DNA of 64,000 nucleotides, from positions 62,001 through 126,000 of the forward strand of contig NZ_MWUM01000004.1 in NCBI RefSeq assembly GCF_002028455.1, read 5' to 3'. The notes beneath the pieces were generated by a model. The model saw only the letters and a program-made list of their open reading frames with translations, was not told where the DNA came from and did no database searches. Position 1 is the first letter of the stretch. The number at the start of each line of letters is the position of its first letter. Source of the DNA: Zoogloea sp. LCSB751 (GTDB lineage Bacteria; Pseudomonadota; Gammaproteobacteria; Burkholderiales; Rhodocyclaceae). Position numbers and translations under genes: made by a program. This document shows, in pieces, positions 54,562-63,465 of the stretch.

Positions 54562-55706
54562 TGGAGCGCGTGGACTGCGTGGTGATTGGCGCCGGCGTCG
54601 TCGGCCTGGCCTGCGCCCGCGCCCTCGCCCAGGCTGGACGTGAAGTGCTGATCCTCGAAGCCACGGAGCGCTTCGGCAGCGGCATCTCCAGCCGCTCCAG
54701 CGAGGTGATCCACGCCGGGCTCTACTATCCGACGAACTCCTGGCGCGCCCGCCTGTGCATGGCGGGCCGCCAGGCCTTGTACGCCTATTGCGCCGAGCGT
54801 CCCATTCCCCACCGCCGCACCGGCAAGCTGCTGGTGGCGACGGACGACGCCCAGCTACCGCAACTGGATGCCATCGCCAGCCGCGCCGCCGCCAACGGCG
54901 TGACGGGGTTGAGCCGCCTGCACGCCGACGAAGCCGTCGCGCTGGAGCCTGAGCTGCGCTGCGTCGGCGCCCTGCTGTCGCCGGACACCGGCATCATCGA
55001 CAGCCACGCGCTGATGCTGTCCCTGCTTGGCGACGCCGAGGCGGCTGGTGCCACACTGGTCACCCACAGCCCGGTGCTGCGCGGCGAGCGCATCGCGAGC
55101 GGCTTTGCCCTCGAAGTGGGTGGCGATGCAAGCTTGAAGCTGCACGCCCGTAGCGTCGTCAACGCCGCCGGCCTGGGCGCCGTGCCGCTGGCCCGCCGTT
55201 TTGGCGGTCTGGCGGAAGCACGCCTGCCGAAGGCCCATTTCGCCAAGGGCAATTACTTCACGCTGCAGGGCAAGGCCCCGTTCAGCCACCTGATCTACCC
55301 GATCCCAGAGGCCGCCGGGCTGGGCGTGCACCTGACGCTGGACCTGGGTGGGCAAGCTCGTTTCGGCCCCGACGTGGAATGGATCGATGCGCCGGACTAC
55401 GGCGTGGCGCCGACGCGCGCCGAGTCCTTCTACCCCGCCGTGCGCCGCTACTGGCCCGACCTGCCGGACGGCGCGCTGCTACCCGCCTATGCGGGCGTAC
55501 GGCCGAAGATCCACGGCCCCGAGGAAGCGGCCGCCGATTTCATGCTGCTCGGCCCGCGGGAGCATGGCGCGCCGGGCCTCGTCGAGCTGTTCGGTATCGA
55601 ATCGCCGGGCCTCACGAGCTGCCTGGCCCTGGCGGATGCAGTGCTGGCCGCGCTGGGCCAGCACCCGTGGGACAAGGAAACACGGGATAGCCCGACGTTT
55701 CCTTGA
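54561..55706 (+). CDS. FAD-dependent oxidoreductase, L-2-hydroxyglutarate dehydrogenase-like
   Basis: A 381-residue protein of the DAO family. The dinucleotide-binding motif is [20 protein letters not shown] at residue 7. The family-typical [15 protein letters not shown], close to the LhgO/L2HGDH signature, follows, and RPKIHGPEE then [20 protein letters not shown] occur near the C-terminus. It probably oxidises L-2-hydroxyglutarate or a similar 2-hydroxy acid and passes electrons to quinones. It is coupled to the upstream spermidine-synthase-like gene. Confidence 0.85.
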   Translation: MERVDCVVIGAGVVGLACARALAQAGREVLILEATERFGSGISSRSSEVIHAGLYYPTNSWRARLCMAGRQALYAYCAERPIPHRRTGKLLVATDDAQLPQLDAIASRAAANGVTGLSRLHADEAVALEPELRCVGALLSPDTGIIDSHALMLSLLGDAEAAGATLVTHSPVLRGERIASGFALEVGGDASLKLHARSVVNAAGLGAVPLARRFGGLAEARLPKAHFAKGNYFTLQGKAPFSHLIYPIPEAAGLGVHLTLDLGGQARFGPDVEWIDAPDYGVAPTRAESFYPAVRRYWPDLPDGALLPAYAGVRPKIHGPEEAAADFMLLGPREHGAPGLVELFGIESPGLTSCLALADAVLAALGQHPWDKETRDSPTFP

Positions 55707-55711
55707 GGGTT

Positions 55712-56437
55712 TCAGGTTGCCGGCGCGTCGGCCGGCGCAGGCGGCAGCCACAGGCAGTTGCCCTTGTTGGCCTTGGCGATCTCGCCGAGCACCTTGTCGT
55801 GGCCTTCCAGCTCTTCCGGGGACGCGCGCAGCACCCGCAGTGGCGGGCGCTCGATGGGGCCGCCGGTGTCGCCATCGTCCACCTGGGCGGCCGGCTCGTC
55901 GAGCATCATGATCAGGCTTTCCTGTCCACGGGTCATGGCCAGGTAGACATCGGCGAGCAGCTCCGCATCGAGCAGTGCGCCGTGCAGGGTGCGGTGCGTG
56001 TTGTCGATCTCGTACAGGCTGCACAGGGCGTTCAGGGACGCCTTCTTGCCGGGGTTCTGTTCCTTGGCCAGCCTGAGGGTGTCGATCACGCTCGGGCAGA
56101 TCGCAGTGAGCAAGGGCCGGCCCAGCAGGCTCAGCTCATAGTTCAGGAAGCCCACGTCGAAGGGCGCGTTGTGGATGACCAGCTCACCATCGGCAACGAA
56201 TTCCTCAAACTCCTGGACGATGTCCTTGAACACCGGCTTGTCGGCCAGGAATTCATTGGTGATGCCGTGCACCGCAATCGCGCCGGCATCGATGTCCCGC
56301 TTCGGGTTGATGAAGACGTGGTAATGGCGTCCGGTCAGTTTGCGGTCAACCAGCTCGACGCAACCGATTTCGATCACCCGGTCGCCGCTCTTCCAGTCCA
56401 GGCCGGTGGTTTCCGTGTCGAGAACGATCTGTCTCAT
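55712..56437 (-). CDS. dnaQ: DNA polymerase III epsilon subunit (proofreading exonuclease)
   Basis: A 241-residue 3'-5' exonuclease of the DEDDh type. ExoI is [11 protein letters not shown] (Asp and Glu), ExoII is [17 protein letters not shown], and ExoIII is [20 protein letters not shown] with the catalytic histidine. The C-terminal tail that binds the alpha subunit follows. The start is the ATG at 56437, overlapping the rnhA stop by four bases. The order gloB / methyltransferase / rnhA / dnaQ resembles E. coli gloB-yafS-rnhA-dnaQ. Confidence 0.95.
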   Translation of the reverse strand: MRQIVLDTETTGLDWKSGDRVIEIGCVELVDRKLTGRHYHVFINPKRDIDAGAIAVHGITNEFLADKPVFKDIVQEFEEFVADGELVIHNAPFDVGFLNYELSLLGRPLLTAICPSVIDTLRLAKEQNPGKKASLNALCSLYEIDNTHRTLHGALLDAELLADVYLAMTRGQESLIMMLDEPAAQVDDGDTGGPIERPPLRVLRASPEELEGHDKVLGEIAKANKGNCLWLPPAPADAPAT

Positions 56438-56904
56438 GCCGCAACTCCTGTATCCACTATTTTTCCTGTCTTGCGCACGGCATCCACGCCGCGCCGCGCG
56501 AGGGCGTCGGCCCGTTCGTTCTCCGGGTGGCCGGCATGGCCCTTGACCCATAGCCAGCGGATCTGGTGGCGGGACGCCTCGCTGTCGAGGGCGCGCCACA
56601 GGTCCTCGTTCTTGACCGGCTCCTTGGCGGCGGTCTTCCAGCCCCGTGCCTTCCAGCCATGGATCCACTCGGAAATGCCCTTCTGCACGTACTGGGAGTC
56701 CGTATGCACACGCGCTGCAACCGGGCGCTTGAGGGCCTGCAGTGCGCGGATCACCGCCAGCAGCTCCATCCGGTTGTTGGTGGTGGCGGGCTCCCCGCCC
56801 CACAGCTCCTTCTCGTGGGGACCGGCGCGCAGGATCGCGCCCCAGCCGCCCGGGCCCGGATTGCCCGAACAGGCGCCGTCCGTATAAATATCAATCTCGT
56901 CCAA
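56434..56904 (-). CDS. rnhA: Ribonuclease HI
   Basis: It degrades the RNA strand of RNA-DNA hybrids. The protein has 156 residues (E. coli 155). Catalytic acids are Asp in [18 protein letters not shown], Glu in [13 protein letters not shown], Asp in [10 protein letters not shown] and Asp in [11 protein letters not shown]; the flexible-loop histidine lies in [10 protein letters not shown]. The best start is TTG at 56904 ([10 protein letters not shown]), which overlaps the upstream methyltransferase stop by 14 bases. No suitable ATG or GTG exists nearby, so the rare start may limit expression. It overlaps dnaQ by four bases. Confidence 0.93.
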   Translation of the reverse strand: MDEIDIYTDGACSGNPGPGGWGAILRAGPHEKELWGGEPATTNNRMELLAVIRALQALKRPVAARVHTDSQYVQKGISEWIHGWKARGWKTAAKEPVKNEDLWRALDSEASRHQIRWLWVKGHAGHPENERADALARRGVDAVRKTGKIVDTGVAA

Positions 56905-57661
56905 AATCTTTCTCGACCAGGGTTGTCTGCGGGCGTCCCTTGCGGGAACCCGTCTTCTGAATGAGGGGCGCCAGCGCACGTGCCGCCGCCTTGCGTTCCC
57001 ATTTGGGCATGATCAGCCTCATGCCCTGCACCCGCTTGATGGCGTGGATGATGTACACCCCACCGCCAATCGGCCACCAGCGGTCACCCGCGGCATCCAT
57101 GAAAGCCAGGCGCTCGATCCACTTCTGCTGCTCCATGGCCGGCACATAGCAGCCCGAGGCCTGACAGTTGGCCTCAAAGCTGAGCAACGCCAACCAGTCC
57201 TTGATGCGTCGCAGGGACAGGTATTGCCCGTGCCACGGGTAAGCACAGGCTTCCCGAGCCAGCAGGCGCTTCATCCCGAACAGGCTGAGGGGATTGAAGC
57301 CGGCGATCACCACATGCCCTTCCGGCACCAGCACCCGCTCCACCTCCCGCAACACCTGGTGCGGATTGGCGGCGAATTCCAGCACGTGGGGCAACACGAC
57401 CAGATCCAGGCTGGCCGCGGCAAAGGGCAGTGCAGCGTAGTCGAGCTCCACCTGCACCTTGCCGGCCCCGGCACGAAAACGGAAAGGCATCCGGTTGGTC
57501 TGCAACAGATCGAACTCGGGCAGCCCCAGCTGCGCTGCGTTGTAGCCGAAGATGTCCGCCACCAGCGTGTCGAAACGCGCTTTCTCCCACGCCATCACGT
57601 AGCCACCCAACGGGGTTTCAAGCCATGCATGGAGACCGGGAAAGGATTCGGAAGAGGGCAT
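56891..57661 (-). CDS. SAM-dependent methyltransferase of the YafS type
   Basis: A 256-residue methyltransferase-domain protein with the motif [20 protein letters not shown] (post-I region) and [20 protein letters not shown]. It is the counterpart, by position and content, of E. coli yafS between gloB and rnhA. The SAM loop (motif I) is weak, as in other members of this group. The substrate is unknown. The ATG at 57661 is divergent from gloB, 35 bases apart; the end overlaps rnhA. Confidence 0.85.
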   Translation of the reverse strand: MPSSESFPGLHAWLETPLGGYVMAWEKARFDTLVADIFGYNAAQLGLPEFDLLQTNRMPFRFRAGAGKVQVELDYAALPFAAASLDLVVLPHVLEFAANPHQVLREVERVLVPEGHVVIAGFNPLSLFGMKRLLAREACAYPWHGQYLSLRRIKDWLALLSFEANCQASGCYVPAMEQQKWIERLAFMDAAGDRWWPIGGGVYIIHAIKRVQGMRLIMPKWERKAAARALAPLIQKTGSRKGRPQTTLVEKDFGRD

Positions 57662-57683
57662 GTCGGATGCGGACGTACAGCGG

Positions 57684-57689
57684 CTACAA
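57684..57689 (+). promoter_or_regulatory. -10 element of gloB, giving a possibly leaderless message
   Basis: TACAAT lies eight bases before the gloB ATG (57697). Transcription from the usual distance would begin at or next to the A of the ATG. No purine-rich ribosome binding site exists in between, so the mRNA may have no leader. The -35 region is poor. Confidence 0.4.
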
Positions 57690-57696
57690 TGACCAA

Positions 57697-58458
57697 ATGC
57701 AGATTATCCCTCTTCCCGCGTTCCGCGATAACTATATCTGGGTCCTCCGCAACGAACGGTACGCCGTGGTCGTGGATCCGGGCGACGCCGCACCGGTGCT
57801 GCGCTACCTGACCGACGAAGGGCTGACCCTGGAGGCCATCCTCGTCACGCATCACCACTCCGACCACGTCGGCGGCCTGCCGGCCCTGCTCGCCGCAACC
57901 CCGGTGCCCGTATATGGGCCGGCGCGGGAGGACATCGCCGGCATCAGCCATCCGGCAGCGGAGGGCGAGGAAGTCCGCCTGCCGGGCATCGGCGCATCCT
58001 TCACGGTGCTGGACATCCCGGGCCACACCGCCGGTCATGTGGGCTATTACGGCGAAGGCTCGCTGTTCTGTGGCGACACCCTGTTTGCTGCCGGCTGCGG
58101 ACGGCTCTTCGAGGGAAGTCCGGCCCAGATGTACGCCTCACTCGCCAAGCTGGCAGCCTTGCCGGGTGAGACCCGGGTCTATTGCACGCACGAATACACC
58201 CTGTCGAACCTGGCTTTCGCAGCAGCCGTCGAACCGGACAATGCCGCGGTCGCCAAGCGCATCGCCGCGAGCGAGGCATTACGCGCGGCCAATCAACCGA
58301 CCGTGCCCTTCGCGCTGGCCGGCGAAATCGACAGCAACCCCTTCCTGCGGACCGGCGAGCCCGCAGTGATCCGCCAGGCCGAGGTGCAAGCCGGACGTGC
58401 GCTCACCGATCCGGTGGAGGTGTTTGCCGCGATCCGGGAATGGAAGAACCGCTTCTAG
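57697..58458 (+). CDS. gloB: Hydroxyacylglutathione hydrolase (glyoxalase II)
   Basis: It hydrolyses S-D-lactoylglutathione in methylglyoxal detoxification. The protein has 253 residues. The zinc motif THHHSDHVGG is intact; the further ligands are GHTAGHVGYY, CGDTLFAAGCGRLFEG and YCTHEYTLSNL. The glutathione-binding C-terminus ends AAIREWKNRF. The start is the ATG at 57697, without a ribosome binding site (see the -10 element just upstream). Confidence 0.95.
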   Translation: MQIIPLPAFRDNYIWVLRNERYAVVVDPGDAAPVLRYLTDEGLTLEAILVTHHHSDHVGGLPALLAATPVPVYGPAREDIAGISHPAAEGEEVRLPGIGASFTVLDIPGHTAGHVGYYGEGSLFCGDTLFAAGCGRLFEGSPAQMYASLAKLAALPGETRVYCTHEYTLSNLAFAAAVEPDNAAVAKRIAASEALRAANQPTVPFALAGEIDSNPFLRTGEPAVIRQAEVQAGRALTDPVEVFAAIREWKNRF

Positions 58459-58460
58459 GA

Positions 58461-59423
58461 TCAGGCCGGCGGTGACGTGACGGCCGCCGCTGCGGCGATA
58501 CGATTCCGCCCACCCTGCTTGGCCTGGTACAGCGCGTCGTCGGCAGCCTTGACCAGATTTGCCGAGCGGACATCGCCGCGCCCCGGTATCACCGATGCGG
58601 CGCCGATGCTGATGGTCACCACCGTGTTGGCGCGGGAATAGCGGTGGGTGATGCTCAAGCCCTCGACCGACGAGCGCATGGTTTCTGCCACCTGCAGGGC
58701 ACCGGCGATGTCGGTATCCGGCAGGATGACCGCAAATTCTTCGCCGCCATAGCGGGCCACCAGGTCTGCCGGCCGACGCAGGCTGCCTTTCAGGATGCGG
58801 GCCACCGCCTTCAGGCATTCATCTCCCACCTGATGCCCGTAGCCATCATTGAACTGCTTGAAGAAGTCCACGTCGCAGAACAGCAGCGCCAACGGACGCC
58901 CCTGCCGGCTGGCACGGCGCCACTCGGACTGCAGCGTGTCATCGAACTGGCGGCGGTTCGGGATGGCCGTCAGGCCATCCAGGGAGGAAAGACGGGTCAG
59001 CTCCTGGTTGGCTTCGTCCAGCTTGCGGGTCAGCACCAGCAGCGAGTAACGCATCTGGGCGATGCGCTGCATGGCCCGCACCTTGGCGGCCAGCACGGTT
59101 TCCGAGACAGGTTTGATCAGGTAGTCGTCGCCACCGACGGCGATACCCTTCTCCAGGTCTTCGTCGCTGGTGCGCGCGGTGAGAAACAGGATCGGCGTCC
59201 ATTCGCCGGCCTGCTCCAGTTGCCGGATACGCCGCGCCACCTCGAAACCGTCCATGCCCGGCATGATGATGTCGAGCAGGACCAGGTCCGGGCGTTCCTG
59301 CTTGAACAGCTCGATACCCTTTTCGCCGTTGCGTGCGACGATAGGCTCGATCCCGATCTTGCGGAGTTGATGGGAGACCAGCGTCGCACTGGTCAGGGTA
59401 TCCTCAATCAACAACGCTTTCAC
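58461..59423 (-). CDS. Response regulator with GGDEF output (diguanylate cyclase, PleD/WspR-like)
   Basis: A 320-residue REC-GGDEF protein. The receiver has phospho-acceptor Asp in DLVLLDIIMPGMDGFEV and switch lysine in DDYLIKPVSETVL. The linker helix leads to the GGDEF domain: NRRQFDDTL, CDVDFFKQFNDGYGH and the active motif RYGGEEFAV. The product-inhibition site RxxD (RPAD) lies five residues before GGEEF. It should make c-di-GMP when phosphorylated. The start is GTG at 59423 with GAGAG upstream. No kinase is adjacent. It is convergent with gloB (two bases apart). Confidence 0.92.
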   Translation of the reverse strand: MKALLIEDTLTSATLVSHQLRKIGIEPIVARNGEKGIELFKQERPDLVLLDIIMPGMDGFEVARRIRQLEQAGEWTPILFLTARTSDEDLEKGIAVGGDDYLIKPVSETVLAAKVRAMQRIAQMRYSLLVLTRKLDEANQELTRLSSLDGLTAIPNRRQFDDTLQSEWRRASRQGRPLALLFCDVDFFKQFNDGYGHQVGDECLKAVARILKGSLRRPADLVARYGGEEFAVILPDTDIAGALQVAETMRSSVEGLSITHRYSRANTVVTISIGAASVIPGRGDVRSANLVKAADDALYQAKQGGRNRIAAAAAVTSPPA

Positions 59424-59456
59424 TGAACGCTCTCGGACAATAAGTGGGGAAACGGA

Positions 59457-59477
59457 TCAGGGCAGGACCTGCCCTGA
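59457..59477. promoter_or_regulatory. 21-base perfect palindrome upstream of the GGDEF gene
   Basis: TCAGGGCAGG-A-CCTGCCCTGA, two perfect 10-base arms with a single central base. It is 33 bases before the GGDEF start codon. The one-base centre argues for a DNA-level binding site for a dimeric regulator rather than an RNA hairpin. Confidence 0.5.
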
Positions 59478-59566
59478 GGGGGATTGTGCCCTAAATGGGC
59501 TTGAAATGGCGCCCTCCGCCCCCCACGGAGCGCAAGGATTTGTTGCGGAATGGCGCGGCCCGCGGT

Positions 59567-59596
59567 TTGACCCCCCTGTACGCGGGCAGATAGAAT
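59567..59596 (+). promoter_or_regulatory. Sigma-70 promoter of mltD
   Basis: TTGACC (59567-59572) and TAGAAT (59591-59596) are separated by 18 bases. Transcription would begin near 59603, about 25 bases before the mltD ATG. Confidence 0.65.
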
Positions 59597-59627
59597 TCCG
59601 CCTTTGCTTTTTGCGCGACGAATCCTG

Positions 59628-61322
59628 ATGTTTCCAAGAGTTATCGCGCTGCTCCTTTCTCTAACCTGGGTCGCGCCGCTGATGGCCGCTGAAAACGGCC
59701 AGGCCCCGCTGCAGGTGGCCCAAGCCCCGTCGCTCTTCAATGCGAACGGTGCATCGCCCACGACGCAGACCTTCGAGATCCGGGATCAGCACGTCAAGGT
59801 GCCGACCATCGATCTGACGGTGGCGCCCGATGACCTGTGGGAACGCATCCGCCGCGGCTTCTCGATGCCGGACCTCAACACCGACCTGGTGACCGACCGG
59901 CAAATCTACTACATCAACCGCCCCGCCGCCCTGCGCCAGATCTTCAGCCGCGGCCAGCGCTACCTCTATTACATCGTCGATGAACTGGAGCGCCGCGGCA
60001 TGCCCACCGAACTGGCCCTGCTACCGATGGTGGAGAGCGCTTTCAATCCGATGGCCCTGTCCTCGGCCCAGGCATCCGGCCTGTGGCAATTCGTCCCGTC
60101 CACCGGCAAGAGCTACCGGCTGGAACAGAACTGGTGGGTGGACGAACGGCGCGACGTGGTCGCATCCACCAACGCCGCGCTGGACTACCTGCAATACATC
60201 TACGAGATGCACGGCGACTGGCACCTGGCCCTCGCCTCCTACAACTGGGGCGAAGGCGCGGTCGGCCGGGCCGTGGCCAAGAATCGGGCTGCCGGCCAGC
60301 CGACCGAATACCAGTTCCTAAACATGCCCGGCGAAACACGCTACTACGTGCCCAAGCTGCAGGCACTGAAGAACATCGTGGCCCAGCCGGAGCTGTTCGG
60401 CATCACGCTACCGGCGATTCCCAACCGGCCCTACTTCGCCACCGTGGAGAGTCGCGTCCCCCTCGATCTGGCGACGGCCGCCCGTCTGGCCGAAACGCCG
60501 GTCGAGGAAATCCTCGCCCTCAACCCCGGCTACAAGCGCCCCGTGCTGCCGACCAACGGTACCCAGTCGCTGATCATTCCAGCCGACAGGGTGGACACCT
60601 TCCTCAGCAACCTCGAAAAACACGATCCGGCCAGCGCCAGCTGGAAGACCTACGAGCTCCAGGAGGGTGAAGCCCTGGAAGGCGTGGCCGACCGGCTGGG
60701 CATCTCGGCAAGCCGGCTGCGGCAGGTCAACGGACTGTCGCCGCGGGCCCGCATCGGCACTGGCTACACCCTGATCGTGCCGTCGGAGAGCGAAGGCGAG
60801 CGCATCACCCTCACCAACATGCTACCGACCAAGCCCCAGGCCGGCGCCATCGAGCCCCCCACCTTCATCGTCCAGCGCACCGTCGTACGTGGCCGTAACG
60901 GCAAGCCGACGGTGATCGAACGCAAGGTGCCGGTCAGCAGTCCGCCGATCAAGCCGTTCTCTTCCACCCACAGCAAGAGCGACACCTCTTCTGCCAAGGA
61001 CAAGGATCAGGCGAAAGAGGCACCGCACGGCAAGCAAGCCAAGGGCAAAAGCACAGACAGGCAGGGCGAGAAAGCCGCCCCCGAAAAGCCATCCTCGAAG
61101 GACAAATCCGCTTCCTCTACGAAAGAGAAGGCCCCTGATAAGGAAAAGGCCTCCGAGAAATCCCAGGGCAAGGAAAAGGCCGCGGGAAAAGACAAATCCA
61201 GCGATAGCAAGGCGGAAGGCAGCCACAAGTCTGACAAGAAAGACAGCGCTGACAAGAAGGACGGTGGCAGCAAGTCCAAGGATGCCAAGGACAGCTCAAG
61301 CAAGGAAAAGAAGCATCACTGA
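59628..61322 (+). CDS. mltD: Membrane-bound lytic transglycosylase D-like protein with charged tail
   Basis: A 564-residue muramidase that cleaves peptidoglycan with anhydro-bond formation. The signal peptide covers about residues 1-20 (MFPRVIALLLSLTWVAPLMA) without a lipobox. The SLT/GH23 domain has catalytic Glu136 (LLPMVESAFNPMALSSAQAS) and the GLWQFVPSTGK, LASYNWGEGAVGRA motifs. A LysM-like repeat follows near residues 345-390 (EALEGVADRLGISASRLRQV). The last 120 residues are a low-complexity tail rich in Lys, Ser, Asp and Glu, unusual for MltD. The start is ATG 59628; the frame also opens at 59604. Confidence 0.9.
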   Translation: MFPRVIALLLSLTWVAPLMAAENGQAPLQVAQAPSLFNANGASPTTQTFEIRDQHVKVPTIDLTVAPDDLWERIRRGFSMPDLNTDLVTDRQIYYINRPAALRQIFSRGQRYLYYIVDELERRGMPTELALLPMVESAFNPMALSSAQASGLWQFVPSTGKSYRLEQNWWVDERRDVVASTNAALDYLQYIYEMHGDWHLALASYNWGEGAVGRAVAKNRAAGQPTEYQFLNMPGETRYYVPKLQALKNIVAQPELFGITLPAIPNRPYFATVESRVPLDLATAARLAETPVEEILALNPGYKRPVLPTNGTQSLIIPADRVDTFLSNLEKHDPASASWKTYELQEGEALEGVADRLGISASRLRQVNGLSPRARIGTGYTLIVPSESEGERITLTNMLPTKPQAGAIEPPTFIVQRTVVRGRNGKPTVIERKVPVSSPPIKPFSSTHSKSDTSSAKDKDQAKEAPHGKQAKGKSTDRQGEKAAPEKPSSKDKSASSTKEKAPDKEKASEKSQGKEKAAGKDKSSDSKAEGSHKSDKKDSADKKDGGSKSKDAKDSSSKEKKHH

Positions 61323-61357
61323 AGGCGGGTGCCCGCGCGGGCACCCGCCTTCAGTGA
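61316..61357. terminator. Perfect 42-bp palindrome spanning the stops of two convergent genes
   Basis: Every base pair from 61316/61357 to the centre (61336/61337) matches: 21-base arms with no spacer. It includes the mltD stop (61320-61322) and the stop of the ABC gene (61351-61353), as well as their last His codons. In RNA either strand would form a long GC-rich hairpin. There is no T run, so its role as a bidirectional terminator or as protection of 3' ends is inferred. Confidence 0.75.
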
Positions 61358-63375
61358 AGATGGCAGCGCACCACGCGAGTCGGAGACAGCCGGGTTTCCT
61401 CCGGATAGGTCTTCCGGCAAACCTCCATCGCCTGGCTGCAGCGGGGATGAAAGTGACAACCTGCAGGCGGTGCCAGCGGGGACGGCAGATCTCCATGGGT
61501 CGTGTCGCCCCCGGGAGGTACGCCCCCACCATGCTCATCCACCCGCAGCACGGCCGCCAGCAACATGCGCGTGTAGGGGTGGCTGGGCGCTCTCAGCACC
61601 TCCTCCACACTCCCCTGCTCGACGATCCGCCCCAGGTACATCACCGCCACATGGTGGGCCAGATAATCCACGACAGCCAGGTTGTGGGTGATGAACAGGT
61701 AGGACAGGCCGTATTCCGCCTGCAACTCCCGCAGCAGATTGAGGATTTGCGCCTGGACGGACACGTCGAGGGCGCTGGTCGGCTCGTCGCAGACGATCAG
61801 CTTCGGCGATACCGCCAACGCACGGGCGATGGCGATGCGCTGGCGCTGCCCGCCCGAGAATTCGTGGGGAAAACGATGGCGCATCGCCGGGTCCAGGCCC
61901 ACCCGCTTGAGCAGGGCTTCGACCCGTAGTGCACGCGCCTCGGCGGTCTTCTCAACCTTGAGGGCCTCCATCCCCTCCTCCAGAATCTCGCCGACCCGCA
62001 TGCGCGGATTGAGGGAGCTGAAGGGGTCCTGGAAGATCATCTGCAGATCCCGCCGCAGAGGCTGCCACTCGCGGGGGCTGAGTTCGAGCAGTTCGTGGCC
62101 GCCATACCGGGCCGAGCCCCCGGTGGCCGGCAGCAGACTGAGCAGCGCCTTGCCCGCGGTGGTCTTGCCGCAGCCCGACTCGCCGACGAGGGCCAGGGTT
62201 TCCCCGGCCGGCACCTTCAGCGACACCCCGTCCACAGCCTTCACGTGGCCGACGACCCGGCGGAACAAACCCTTGCGGACCGGAAAATGGACCTGCAGGC
62301 CTTCCACCTCCAGCGCTCCGCCGGCCGTGGCCGGACCCGCAACGCCGGATTCAAGGCCGGCCGGCGACTCCGGCAGCCAGCCAATCGGCGCGGCCGGATC
62401 GTAGAGGTGGCAGCGCACGGTCTGATGGCCGACCGTGTACATGGCCGGCGCCACCTGGCGGCACAGATCCTGCGCCTGGGGGCAGCGGTCGGCAAAGCGG
62501 CATCCCTGCCGATGGGCGCCGAGACGGGGCACCTGGCCACGGATGGTCTCCAGCGCCTTGCCCCGCTGTGCCTGGGTCGGCAGTGCGGCAAAGAGTTTGC
62601 GGGAATAGGGATGCAGCGGTGCGCTGAAGAAATCCTCGCGCTCACCGGTCTCCACCAGTTCGCCGGCGTACATCACGCCAACCCGGTGCGCCATGCGTGC
62701 CACCACACCCAGATCGTGGGTGATCAGCAGCATGCCCATGCCCCGCCGGGCCTGCAGGTCGGCGAGCAGGTCCAGCACCTGGGCCTGGATCGTCACATCC
62801 AGCGCCGTGGTGGGCTCGTCGGCAATCAGGATCTGCGGGTCGCCTGCCAGGGCAATGGCGATCATGACCCGCTGCTTCATGCCGCCGGATAGCTGGAATG
62901 GGTACTCGGCCAGGCGCCGGCGTGCGTCGGAAATGCCAACTGCTTCGAGCAGGCGTTCCGCCTCGTTCCAGGCAGGCTGGCCGTGCATTCCCCGATGACG
63001 GACCAGCACCTCGCCAATCTGGTCGCCAACCGTCATGACCGGGTTGAGGCTGGTGGCCGGCTCCTGGAAGATCATCGCCAGGCGGCTGCCCCGGATGTCG
63101 CGCATCCGCGCTTCAGGCAGGCTGTGCAGCGCTTCACCGCCGAGACGTACCGAGCCTTCCGAGATCCGTCCGCCGGCTGGAAGAAGGCGCATGCAGGCGA
63201 GCGCGGTCATCGACTTGCCACAGCCGGACTCCCCAACCAAGGCGAGGGTGCGTCCAGCCGGCACATCGAAGCTGACGCCATCCACCGGGCATACGCGCCG
63301 ACCTGGAACGCCCAGCTCCACCTGCAGATGGTCCACCTGCAACAGGGCCTGAATGTCCGTTTCCGATTTATTCAT
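61351..63375 (-). CDS. ABC transporter ATP-binding protein with two ATPase domains (YejF-like, peptide/nickel class)
   Basis: A 674-residue fused double ATPase of the DppD-DppF kind. The first domain has Walker A LALVGESGCGKSMTAL, signature QLSGGMKQRVMIA and Walker B ILIADEPTTALDV. The second has LALVGESGCGKTTAGK, EFSGGQRQRIAIARAL and LIVCDEPTSALDV. Each is followed by the oligopeptide-transporter tail with cysteines (GCRFADRCPQAQDLCRQV; GCHFHPRCSQAMEVCRKTYP), likely an iron-sulphur or metal site. No permease or binding protein is in the window after it. The ATG at 63375 has no ribosome binding site and lies in the T run of the slyD terminator. Confidence 0.9.
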   Translation of the reverse strand: MNKSETDIQALLQVDHLQVELGVPGRRVCPVDGVSFDVPAGRTLALVGESGCGKSMTALACMRLLPAGGRISEGSVRLGGEALHSLPEARMRDIRGSRLAMIFQEPATSLNPVMTVGDQIGEVLVRHRGMHGQPAWNEAERLLEAVGISDARRRLAEYPFQLSGGMKQRVMIAIALAGDPQILIADEPTTALDVTIQAQVLDLLADLQARRGMGMLLITHDLGVVARMAHRVGVMYAGELVETGEREDFFSAPLHPYSRKLFAALPTQAQRGKALETIRGQVPRLGAHRQGCRFADRCPQAQDLCRQVAPAMYTVGHQTVRCHLYDPAAPIGWLPESPAGLESGVAGPATAGGALEVEGLQVHFPVRKGLFRRVVGHVKAVDGVSLKVPAGETLALVGESGCGKTTAGKALLSLLPATGGSARYGGHELLELSPREWQPLRRDLQMIFQDPFSSLNPRMRVGEILEEGMEALKVEKTAEARALRVEALLKRVGLDPAMRHRFPHEFSGGQRQRIAIARALAVSPKLIVCDEPTSALDVSVQAQILNLLRELQAEYGLSYLFITHNLAVVDYLAHHVAVMYLGRIVEQGSVEEVLRAPSHPYTRMLLAAVLRVDEHGGGVPPGGDTTHGDLPSPLAPPAGCHFHPRCSQAMEVCRKTYPEETRLSPTRVVRCHLH

Positions 63376-63408
63376 TGCAAACAAAACGGACCGCAATGCG
63401 GCCCGTTT
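63375..63408 (-). terminator. Terminator of slyD adjoining the ABC gene start
   Basis: AAACGG...CCGTTT arms (63384-63389, 63403-63408), with CCGC/GCGG inside and one mismatch. On the minus strand the hairpin is followed by TGTTTGC. It lies 57 bases after the slyD stop and ends in the ATG of the ABC gene. Confidence 0.6.
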
Positions 63409-63465
63409 ATCGAGTCCGGGCTGACCGGCACCGGAATGACTCCCGAGCGCCGGCCAATAGGCACA

